From assembly GCA_026391995.1 (NCBI GenBank), contig JAPLCY010000296.1:1-13055 (forward strand): a stretch of DNA of 13,055 bases. Direction: 5' to 3'. Positions 1 through 5,751 of this stretch are shown here, piece by piece; the stretch's first letter is position 1; each line of letters begins with the position of its first letter. This DNA comes from Candidatus Auribacterota bacterium (lineage in GTDB: Bacteria; Auribacterota; Tritonobacteria; UBA1439). The position numbers were made by a program, and so were the translations under genes. The notes under the pieces were generated by a model. That model did not search any database. It was not told where the DNA came from and saw nothing but the letters and a program-made list of their open reading frames with translations.

Positions 1-188
1 CGGGCCGCGATCCAGAACCCCATGATGACCACCACCGAGGTGAGCGTATCGGAAAGGGTATGCCAGGAATCCGCCACCATCGCCACCGATCCCGCCTGGA
101 TGCCCACCCAGTATTTGAGCCCGAAGAGGGCGGTGTTCAAGACGATGGATATCCATCCTTCGAGGTAGCCGAGCGAGGATTTATTCAT
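1..188 (-). CDS. Cation diffusion facilitator (CDF) transporter, N-terminal part, cut by the window edge
   Basis: Only the first 62 codons are present; the gene continues beyond base 1. The protein begins MNKSSLGYLEGWISIVLN and has two hydrophobic segments (about residues 13-30 and 49-62). Between them lies ADSWHTLSDTLTS, the CDF signature at the start of the second membrane helix. D40, H43 and D47 sit where the family places metal ligands (HxxxD). The early EGWxSIxxNxxLFxxK pattern (E10, G11, W12, N18, F22, K25) is also typical. Family members export Zn, Co, Fe or Mn from the cytoplasm in exchange for protons; the metal cannot be told from this fragment. The ATG at 188-186 is the first start after an in-frame stop, and a promoter-like pair lies just upstream. 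It is divergent from the rpiB-like gene, so a functional link to the microcompartment genes is unproven. Confidence 0.88.
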   Translation of the reverse strand, partial: MNKSSLGYLEGWISIVLNTALFGLKYWVGIQAGSVAMVADSWHTLSDTLTSVVVIMGFWIAA

Positions 189-204
189 GCGGAAACCTGC
201 CGAG

Positions 205-233
205 AGTCTACGATAATGGAGAGGTTAAGACAA
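205..233 (-). promoter_or_regulatory. Putative sigma-70 promoter for the CDF gene
   Basis: Reading the minus strand, TTGTCT (233-228) and TAGACT (210-205) are separated by exactly 17 nt. The expected transcription start, near 198, gives a leader of only about 10 nt before the ATG at 188. The call rests on hexamer similarity and spacing alone. Its -35 is 7 nt from the -35 of the oppositely directed rpiB promoter. Confidence 0.5.
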
Positions 234-240
234 GATGAAA

Positions 241-269
241 TTGACGCATGCGGCGGCATTTGCTATTGT
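241..269 (+). promoter_or_regulatory. rpiB: Putative sigma-70 promoter for the rpiB-deoC unit
   Basis: TTGACG (241-246) and TATTGT (264-269) are separated by 17 nt. The predicted start of transcription is near 276, about 5 nt before the ATG at 281. The alternative upstream ATG at 248 falls inside the promoter spacer, so transcripts from here could not use it. No Shine-Dalgarno precedes 281, which fits near-leaderless translation. A 12-codon ORF at 235-273 with a GGAGAGG upstream also overlaps the promoter and is probably fortuitous. Confidence 0.55.
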
Positions 270-280
270 ATGAGCCTTGT

Positions 281-850
281 ATGATTGATCAGGACGCCAT
301 TGCCAGGATCGTGGGTGAGGTTATTTCTCGCTATCCCGCCGGGGTACCGGAGGAGCATCCACCGGCCGTGCCCGCGGAGAGGGTGCGCAGCGTCGCCCTT
401 GCCGCCGACCATGGCGGGGTGGATCTCAAGAACCTGCTGCGGGGATATATGGAGGATCTCGGGTACGCCGTGAAGGACTTCGGGACATATACCCGGGAAT
501 CGGTGGATTACCCCGACTACGCGGCGCGGGTGGCCCATGCCGTCGCGGCAGGAGAATATGACCGAGGGATTGTTATAGACGGCGCGGGGATCGGTTCCTG
601 CATGGCGGCGAATAAGGTCAGGGGTATCCGGGCCGCGATGTGTTATGATCTCAAAACCGCCCTTAACAGCCGCGAGCATAACGATGCAAACGTCCTCACG
701 CTCGGAGGCCCGCTGCTCGAACCGCGCGCCGCAAGGGAGATCGTGAAGGTATGGCTCGAAACGCCGTTCGGCGGGGGCAGGCACCAGCGCCGGGTGGACA
801 AGATCATGGCGATCGAAAATCAGGGATACGAGACAGGGGATCAGGGATAG
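281..850 (+). CDS. rpiB: RpiB/LacAB-family sugar-phosphate isomerase with BMC encapsulation-peptide-like N-terminus
   Basis: This 189-residue protein belongs to the RpiB/LacA/LacB fold, whose members interconvert aldose and ketose phosphates such as ribose-5-P and ribulose-5-P. Family landmarks are D43-H44 (ADHGG), the ESVDYPDYA segment, GIGSCMAANK, SREHNDANVL with H133 (the ring-opening His99 position of E. coli RpiB), and GGGRHQRRV near the C-terminus. Two active-site positions are changed. The CGTG loop of E. coli RpiB (Cys66, Thr68) reads D100-G-A102-G here, so the usual catalytic Cys is Asp and the Thr is Ala. About 35 extra residues precede the fold; residues 1-18 (MIDQDAIARIVGEVISRY) form an amphipathic helix followed by a Pro-rich linker, as in BMC encapsulation peptides. 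An in-frame ATG at 248 would add 11 residues but lies within the promoter. The gene sits 53 nt before deoC, the partner expected in SPU-type BMC loci. Fold assignment is secure; the substrate is not. Confidence 0.88.
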   Translation: MIDQDAIARIVGEVISRYPAGVPEEHPPAVPAERVRSVALAADHGGVDLKNLLRGYMEDLGYAVKDFGTYTRESVDYPDYAARVAHAVAAGEYDRGIVIDGAGIGSCMAANKVRGIRAAMCYDLKTALNSREHNDANVLTLGGPLLEPRAAREIVKVWLETPFGGGRHQRRVDKIMAIENQGYETGDQG

Positions 851-903
851 GTAAAAGGCCGATAGTGAAAGCCCTGAGTGGCTGAACTCATACAGGAGAA
901 TCC

Positions 904-1553
904 ATGGACAGCAAGGAACTGGCTCAACTGGTGACACGCGAAGTACTCGCGCGGTTGAAGGGGGCGTCCGGTCAGGGGCCCACCTGCGGGGCGGCGGATA
1001 TCTGCTCGGCGTGCGGCAGGTGCGTCGTCGCGCGCGAGGACGCGGTCCGGCAATTCATGCAGGGCGGGGCATCCCGCATCTCGGCGGCCGGCGGGGTGGG
1101 GAAGGTCGCCGTCGACCTTGCCCGGCTGATCGATCACACCCTGAGTGCGATATGGTGATCAATATCGGCGCGTTGAAGTCGGGAGATTTTGAGTTTGTGG
1201 AACGGGACATCCGGGGCGTTGTCAGGGCCGCGCGCCAGGGGACGGTGGTCAAGGTGATCCTGGAAACCTGTCTCCTCACCGACGCCGAAAAGGTCAAGGC
1301 GTGCGAGCTCTCCAGGAAGGCGGGCGCCGATTATGTCAAAACCTCCACCGGTTTCAGCAGCGGTGGCGCGACCGCCGAGGATATCGCGTTGATGCGCAAG
1401 GCCGTGGGGCCCGAGATGGGCGTCAAGGCATCGGGCGGCGTGCGTTCCAAGGAGGATGTCGAGAAGCTGGTCAAGGCGGGCGCCACGCGCATCGGGGCGA
1501 GCGCCAGCATCAAGATCGTCTCGGGCAAGGGAGGCGGCGGGGAGAAGTATTGA
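904..1553 (+). pseudogene. deoC: deoC, deoxyribose-phosphate aldolase with BMC-type N-terminus, broken by an internal deletion and frameshift
   Basis: DeoC cleaves 2-deoxyribose-5-phosphate to acetaldehyde and glyceraldehyde-3-P. The first frame (904-1158) starts at an ATG with AGGAG at 894-898. It encodes an amphipathic helix ([15 protein letters not shown]) like an encapsulation peptide, a Cys cluster (C28, C34, C37, C40), then LARLIDHTL, the first barrel strand. The frame then runs into TGA. DeoC sequence resumes in another frame at about 1145 with [14 protein letters not shown] and continues through [15 protein letters not shown] (Schiff-base Lys) and VKASGGVR to TGA at 1551-1553. The Asp of CDMVIN and both catalytic Lys are kept. 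By comparison with short bacterial DeoC proteins, about 70-75 residues between IDHTL and the ECDMVIN strand are missing. The missing length must be 1 modulo 3, so neither readthrough nor a one-base correction repairs it. It is either a real lesion or an assembly loss. ATG 1152 could start the C-terminal part but has no ribosome site. Confidence 0.85.
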
Positions 1554-1566
1554 GGAGGGGAGAGGG

Positions 1567-2133
1567 ATGAAGAGGCTGGTACCGATATCGGGCATGCTTC
1601 TGTGCGTACTCACGATGGTGTCGTGCGGATCGAGGTGCGGGATAATGAAGAAAAAGGGCGAACCGGTTGCGGTGATCAAGACCGGCATGGGGATCATCGT
1701 GTTCAAAATGTTTCCCGACAAGGCCCCGAAGGCATGTGAAAATTTCACCACGCTTTCCGGGAAGGGGTACTATAACGGGGTGATTTTTCACCGGGTTATC
1801 CCCAACTTCATGATCCAGGGTGGCGACCCTACCGGCACCGGCCGCGGCGGGCGCAGCGCGTGGGGGGGCACCTTCGAGGATGAATTTAGCCCCAACCTCA
1901 CGCATGAGCGGTCCGGCATCGTCTCCATGGCCAACGCCGGCCCGAACACCAACGGGAGCCAGTTTTTCATCACCCTCGCCCCTACGCCCTGGCTTGACAA
2001 TAGGCACACCATCTTCGGCGAAGTAATCGAGGGGTTGGACGTGGTGAAGGCGATCGGCGAGGTGCAGACCGGTGCCGGGGACAAGCCGCTGAAAGATGTG
2101 GTCATGGAACAGGTGCGCATCGAGTACCGCTGA
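1567..2133 (+). CDS. Exported cyclophilin-type peptidyl-prolyl cis-trans isomerase
   Basis: The 188-residue protein has an N-terminal hydrophobic signal (about residues 4-19) ending MVSC20, a weak lipobox, so it may be a lipoprotein or a plain secreted protein. The remainder is a complete cyclophilin domain, residues about 33-187. Active-site residues are all visible: R76 in FHRVIPNFMIQGGD, F81, M82, Q84, the SQFFIT strand (Q132, F133), W142 and H147. It should catalyse proline isomerisation during folding of exported proteins in the envelope. The start is fixed by a purine-rich ribosome site (GAGGAGGGGAGAGGG) filling the 13-nt gap after the deoC stop. It may be co-transcribed with the rpiB-deoC pair, but nothing suggests a role in the microcompartment. 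Confidence 0.92.
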   Translation: MKRLVPISGMLLCVLTMVSCGSRCGIMKKKGEPVAVIKTGMGIIVFKMFPDKAPKACENFTTLSGKGYYNGVIFHRVIPNFMIQGGDPTGTGRGGRSAWGGTFEDEFSPNLTHERSGIVSMANAGPNTNGSQFFITLAPTPWLDNRHTIFGEVIEGLDVVKAIGEVQTGAGDKPLKDVVMEQVRIEYR

Positions 2134-2264
2134 TGCGGCATGCGCGTGTGCCCTCCCCCATGAATGCGAAGCGCGCCGTTCTCTTCTGGGGTGTTGTGTT
2201 GTATCTCCTGCTTCTCCTGGCCATCATCCTCGCTAGTATCTCCGCCCTGCGCGTGAGCGGCTGA
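2133..2264 (+). CDS. Small single-pass membrane protein, function unknown
   Basis: This short ORF encodes 43 residues from the ATG at 2133, which overlaps the cyclophilin stop as TGATG, or 34 residues from the ATG at 2160. The shorter form starts MNAKRAVLFWGVVLYLLLLL. It is a basic N-terminus followed by a continuous hydrophobic stretch of about 22 residues, then a short polar tail ending RVSG. The stop-start overlap suggests translational coupling to the cyclophilin. I recognise no family. The sharp membrane-segment composition argues against a chance ORF, but its small size keeps confidence moderate. Confidence 0.5.
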   Translation: MRHARVPSPMNAKRAVLFWGVVLYLLLLLAIILASISALRVSG

Positions 2265-2291
2265 CCATCCTATTGTTCGCTATGCACTATT

Positions 2292-2337
2292 CCGCGCGGC
2301 TCGCACCATCCTCCCAAGGGGCCCCTTTGGGGCGCGG
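2292..2337. other. Nested GC-rich inverted repeat downstream of the cyclophilin unit
   Basis: An outer pair CCGCGC (2292-2297) and GCGCGG (2332-2337) encloses the perfect palindrome AAGGGGCCCCTT (2316-2327). It lies just after the small membrane ORF and could act as a transcript-end hairpin. There is no following T-run, so an intrinsic terminator is not established. Confidence 0.3.
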
Positions 2338-2343
2338 TGAGAA

Positions 2344-2384
2344 GTTGTAGCGCACACCGTAGCGCACACTTTAGTGTGCGATCA
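2344..2384 (+). repeat. 41-nt dispersed repeat, copy A
   Basis: This stretch matches 5699-5739 at 37 of 41 positions. Its right half holds the hairpin CGCACAC-TTTA-GTGTGCG (2363-2380). A related half-unit (GTAGCGCACAC or GTAACGCACA-like) occurs twice in tandem within each copy. Both copies lie immediately 3' of genes, typical of small intergenic palindromic elements. Confidence 0.75.
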
Positions 2385-2407
2385 ACGATCAGCAATCAAC
2401 GATCAGC
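2381..2407 (+). repeat. Short tandem direct repeat
   Basis: ATCAACGATCAGC occurs at 2381-2393 and again at 2395-2407, separated by one base, directly abutting the 41-nt repeat. Two units with no spacer do not make a CRISPR array. Its role is unknown. Confidence 0.7.
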
Positions 2408-2427
2408 GATTATAGGAGTCAACCACG

Positions 2428-2476
2428 CCTGCCTGCCCTGCCTGCCCTGCCTGCCGGCAGGCAGGCGGCAGGCAGG
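2428..2476. repeat. CCTGCC/GGCAGG palindromic element (REP-like), expanded copy
   Basis: Three tandem CCTGCCTGC units (2428-2454) are followed by two CGGCAGGCAGG units (2455-2476). The centre is the perfect 20-nt palindrome CCTGCCTGCCGGCAGGCAGG (2446-2465), found identically at 11021-11040 and in interrupted form at 6794-6849. The single-stranded form would make a very stable hairpin. It lies just upstream of the amidase -10-like box. Confidence 0.85.
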
Positions 2477-2488
2477 GATTGCGCCGAT

Positions 2489-2494
2489 TATAAT
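2489..2494 (+). promoter_or_regulatory. Consensus -10 box directly before the amidase start
   Basis: TATAAT ends 8 nt before the ATG at 2503, putting a predicted transcription start at or next to the start codon. No convincing -35 is visible about 17 nt upstream, where the palindromic repeat lies. No Shine-Dalgarno precedes the ATG. This is the arrangement of a leaderless gene, inferred from sequence only. Confidence 0.4.
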
Positions 2495-2502
2495 TGAATA
2501 CG

Positions 2503-4257
2503 ATGAAGCGAGTATTAACGCTTACGAGCGCCGTGATGGTGGTGACGGCGATGCTATGCGCGTCCGCGGGCGATCCCCGGCCGTTCCGCTTTGGTGTCAC
2601 CTTCCCTTCTCCGGAGTGCACGACTCGATTCACGCGAACCCGCGTGGCCGGCTTCGCCCCCCCGTCCGGGACGGTGGCCATTCAGGGCGCGGCGGTAAGG
2701 GTATATCCGACAGGGGCGTTCGTGGGGCTTGTCCCCCTGAGGGAGGGAGACAATACGATAGAGATTGTCGCCGCGCAGGGGCGCGCGACACAGCGGCGGC
2801 TCCTGAAGGTGCGCTGTGTCGACCCGATCACGACCTCGCCTGCGCAACCGCTCGCCATTGACAGGGTGTTGTGCGAGCCGTCGATGGATATGATTCTCCA
2901 GGAGGGGGATCTCGTGAAGGTGCGGTGCAAGGGCAGTCCCGGCATGGCGGCATCCTGGACACTCGGCGGTGCGGCGAACGATCTACCGCTCGGGGAGGGA
3001 GAGCCGGCGGCGCACGGGACGCTCATGGGGGTGCGCGGTATCTACCGGGACACCTACCGGATCAGGGCCGGCGACAGGGTCAAGGGGAAGAGGATTCAAT
3101 TCACGTTTCGCGATGCGACCGGTCACGTGGTCACTGCGCTCTCGCCCGGGCGCGTGACGTTAGTGCCGGGGATATTCCTCACGCGGGGCGTGGTCGGGGC
3201 GGGTGGCGGGACGCTTATCGAGGAGCCGGGAGGGAGGAAGGTGGGCGAGCTTCCGCCGGGAACACGCGTGAACCTGGGCGGGGAGGCCGGCGGCTACTGG
3301 CGCGTCCTGCTTTCGCGCGACGATCGGTGCTGGCTGGCGAAGGAGAGTGTCAATGTGATGATGGGTGAAGGGGGATGGGACCCGGTCACGGCAGGATCGC
3401 CGACGGTCACCCCCGGGCGGGACAAATCGCGCATCACGCTGCCGGTGAGTGGCCCGGTCCCCTATCGGGTGACCTATGGCGCGGATGGCCGCGAGTTACA
3501 GATCGAGCTTTTTGGCGCCGCGCCGCCGAAGATAATCTCCGGTCTGGAGGCGAATGGGGCGGTGAAGGATGTCAGGCTTGACCGGGGGCCCGAGGGATGC
3601 GTGCGGCTGGTGGCGCGGCTGCGTGGAGACGCCCTGTGGGGGTACACCTGCGCCCTTGCCGGCGGCGCCATCGCGTGCGAACTGAACAATCCTCCCGGGA
3701 AGAGCTTGAAGCGGCTCACCGTGGCCATCGATCCGGGGCATGGGGGGAGGCAGCCCGGCGCGGTGAGTCCTACAGGGCTCCTTGAAAAGGATGTCAACCT
3801 TGCCGTTGCGCAGGCAGCCGCAGAGTACCTCAAGAAGAAGGGGGCGCGGGTTGTGCTCACGCGGTGCGGGGATGAGACCGTGTCGCTGGCGGAGCGCCTC
3901 GGACGTGCTCGTGCGGCGGGGGCGGACCTGTTCGTGAGTATTCACCATAACTCCCAGTCGGAGCACGGCGACCCGCTCGCGTCCCGCGGCGGGGACGCGT
4001 TCTACGGCATCGAGCATTCCCGACGGCTCGCCGACACAATGCTCGGCAGCCTCGCCCGGAGCGGCGTGCGGGTCAACGGCGTTCAACGGGAAGGGTATGC
4101 CATCGTCCTGCCGACCGAGTTCCCCGCCGTACTGGTCGAGTGCGGCTACCTGTCGCATCCCGGAGACGAGGCGGAGCTGTTGAAGAAGTCGAGCGCGAAG
4201 CGCGTCGGGCGCGCCGTGGGCCGCGGGGTTGAAGAATATGTGAAACGGTGTGGTTGA
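2503..4257 (+). CDS. Secreted multidomain N-acetylmuramoyl-L-alanine amidase (Amidase_3)
   Basis: The 584-residue protein cleaves the bond between N-acetylmuramic acid and the stem peptide of peptidoglycan. Residues 1-22 form a signal peptide (MKRVLTLTSAVMVVTAMLCASA). Next come an Ig-like or glucodextranase-B-like module (about 45-105, with PPSGTVAIQG and LREGDNTIEI), a beta-rich region (about 110-225), an SH3-like segment (about 230-290, GTRVNLGG...GYWRVLL) and an AMIN-like beta region (about 305-400). The catalytic domain spans about 404-580. Its zinc ligands are H413 in DPGHGG, E428 and H481 in SIHHN, and the catalytic Glu is E546 in LVECGYLSHP. All are present, so it should be active. An in-frame TTG at 2494 would add three residues but overlaps the -10 box, so ATG 2503 is preferred. 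It is followed closely by a GH3 gene; together they suggest wall turnover or cell separation. The accessory domains are assigned by pattern and are less certain than the catalytic domain. Confidence 0.9.
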   Translation: MKRVLTLTSAVMVVTAMLCASAGDPRPFRFGVTFPSPECTTRFTRTRVAGFAPPSGTVAIQGAAVRVYPTGAFVGLVPLREGDNTIEIVAAQGRATQRRLLKVRCVDPITTSPAQPLAIDRVLCEPSMDMILQEGDLVKVRCKGSPGMAASWTLGGAANDLPLGEGEPAAHGTLMGVRGIYRDTYRIRAGDRVKGKRIQFTFRDATGHVVTALSPGRVTLVPGIFLTRGVVGAGGGTLIEEPGGRKVGELPPGTRVNLGGEAGGYWRVLLSRDDRCWLAKESVNVMMGEGGWDPVTAGSPTVTPGRDKSRITLPVSGPVPYRVTYGADGRELQIELFGAAPPKIISGLEANGAVKDVRLDRGPEGCVRLVARLRGDALWGYTCALAGGAIACELNNPPGKSLKRLTVAIDPGHGGRQPGAVSPTGLLEKDVNLAVAQAAAEYLKKKGARVVLTRCGDETVSLAERLGRARAAGADLFVSIHHNSQSEHGDPLASRGGDAFYGIEHSRRLADTMLGSLARSGVRVNGVQREGYAIVLPTEFPAVLVECGYLSHPGDEAELLKKSSAKRVGRAVGRGVEEYVKRCG

Positions 4258-4273
4258 TGATGGGGTGCGGGGG

Positions 4274-5705
4274 ATGAGGATATACGGCAACAGGTTCATC
4301 TTCGGTTTCGAGGGCTTGTCGCCTAAAGCCCTGCTCACGGAGATGATCACCGAGAACAGGGTGAGCGGCGTAATCCTCTTTGCGCGGAATATCGGGGACG
4401 GCTCTCAGGTGGCGGCGCTCTGCGCCGAGCTTCAGGACATGAGGCGCCGTATGCTCGGGCGCGACCTTCAAGGCGGTCGGCTACTCCATCGGCTGTGAGC
4501 TCCGGGCAATTGGCGTCACCATGAATCTCGCACCAGTCCTTGATATCAACGCGCACGCGCACAATCCGGTGATCGGCGTGCGCTCCTTCGGGGATAATGC
4601 CGCTGCGGTCGCCGCCTTCGGCGACGCCACGATCCGGGGGATTGAGAGGGCGGGGTGCGCGGCGGTGGCGAAGCATTTTCCGGGGCTGGGCTTTGCGGAG
4701 AGGGACGCCCACCACGAGCTGCCCATGATCCCGAAAGACATCCACGAGCTGGAGCGGGAGGATCTCCTCCCGTTTATGAGCGCGATCAAGGCGGGTGTGA
4801 CCGGGATCATGCTCAGCCATGCCCACTATCCGGCGTTCTCCGCCCGGCCCGCCAGCCTTTCACATTCGGTCGCGCACACGCTGCTGAGAGGACGCCTCGG
4901 GTTTGGCGGCATTTCGCTTACGGACGATCTCGAGATGGGCGCGGTCAGTGTCCAGCGCGGCGTCGCGGACGCGGCGGTCAAGGCATGCGCGGCGGGAGCC
5001 GACCTTCTTCTCATATGTCACTCATGGAACGAGCAGCGGGGAGCCCTCGCGAAGCTCTCGGAGTTCATCAACGGAGGGAAGCTGTCTGGCGAGAGATTGA
5101 GAGAGAGCGTGCGGCGGGTGCGCTGGCTGAAGGAGCTCACGCGTGAACGGCTCTCCCGCGTGCCCGAGGCGCCGGTCGTGGACGGTGCCCGCCTCGCGCA
5201 GGAGGTGGCGGATGCGGCGATCACCCTCGTCGGCGATGAGGGGCGGCTTCTCCCCCTTGTCCCTGACCGTGCGCTGAAACTCCTCCTCGTGTACGCTGAA
5301 CAGCGGGCGCTCACCGCCGTGGAGGAGGGGACCGGGTCCATGGGGGCTCTTGCATCGGCGTTCCGGGAACGCTTCCCCGTCGCCACGATGCTTCCGTTCG
5401 GGGTAATTCCCTCAGCCCAGGAGCGCGCGGCGGTCATAAGGGCGCTCGATGAAGCGGATTTGCTGGTGGTCGGGACATGCAACGCGCACCTCTACAGTCA
5501 GCAGGCGGCGTTGCTCAAGGAGATCGCGGCGAAGGGGAAGCGGGGGATATATATCGCGTTTCGCAATCCGTACGACCTGGAGCTTTATCCCCGCGGCGCC
5601 GCCCGGATCGCGGCGTATGGGTCGGATCCGCACACCATTGCCGCGGTGCGTAAAGTCATTTTTGGAGAGCACACCGCGACGGGAAAACTTCCGGTAAAGT
5701 TGTAA
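4274..5705 (+). pseudogene. Glycoside hydrolase family 3 (NagZ/beta-N-acetylhexosaminidase-like), disrupted by an internal deletion and frameshift
   Basis: The first frame (ATG 4274 to TGA 4496-4498) gives IFGFEGL, VSGVILFARNIGD and QVAALCAELQDM, the expected N-terminus of GH3 N-acetylglucosaminidases. Homology then jumps frame: from about 4455 the other frame reads SGATFKAVGYSIGCEL and continues as MNLAPVLDINAH, NPVIGVRSFGD, AKHFPGLG, ERDAHHELP (the His of the NagZ-type acid/base pair) and SLTDDLEMGAV (nucleophile Asp). A GH3 C-terminal domain follows to TAA 5703-5705. The segment that normally holds IDQEGGRV is absent from both frames; I estimate 30-45 missing residues, of length 2 modulo 3. 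Upstream in-frame GTG starts (4250, 4265) exist, but ATG 4274 behind a G-rich stretch is preferred. There is a 16-nt gap after the amidase stop, so the two were probably one transcript. Intact, it would trim GlcNAc from peptidoglycan fragments. No signal peptide is seen, so it is probably cytoplasmic. The stop codon lies inside a dispersed repeat. Confidence 0.8.
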
Positions 5706-5739
5706 CGCACATTGTAGCACACACTTTAGTGTGCGATCA
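5699..5739 (+). repeat. 41-nt dispersed repeat, copy B
   Basis: This is the second copy of the element at 2344-2384, with four substitutions. It supplies the last codons and stop (TTG TAA) of the GH3 gene and ends 12 nt before the DUF72 ATG. The hairpin is shorter than in copy A because of a mismatch (CACAC-TTTA-GTGTG, 5720-5733). Confidence 0.75.
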
Positions 5740-5751
5740 GCCGCACCCCTG

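Noticed and set aside
235..273. 12-codon leader peptide before the rpiB-like gene
   Set aside because: It lies across the -35 and -10 boxes of the rpiB promoter and would not be on that transcript.
263..937. Long minus-strand ORF (224 codons) opposite the rpiB-like gene
   Set aside because: It mirrors a well-supported gene, has no family motif, and results from GC-rich codon bias on the opposite strand.
1141..1160. Stop-codon readthrough or programmed frameshift rescuing deoC
   Set aside because: The missing barrel residues are absent from the DNA, so no recoding event could restore the protein.
2344..2476. CRISPR-like repeat cluster
   Set aside because: The repeats are different short families without regular spacers; no cas gene is in the window.
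4461..4498. DLQGGRLL in the first GH3 frame as a degenerate DQEGGR motif
   Set aside because: The same bases in the other frame encode FKAVGYSIGCELRA, which joins seamlessly to MNLAPV; the resemblance is chance.
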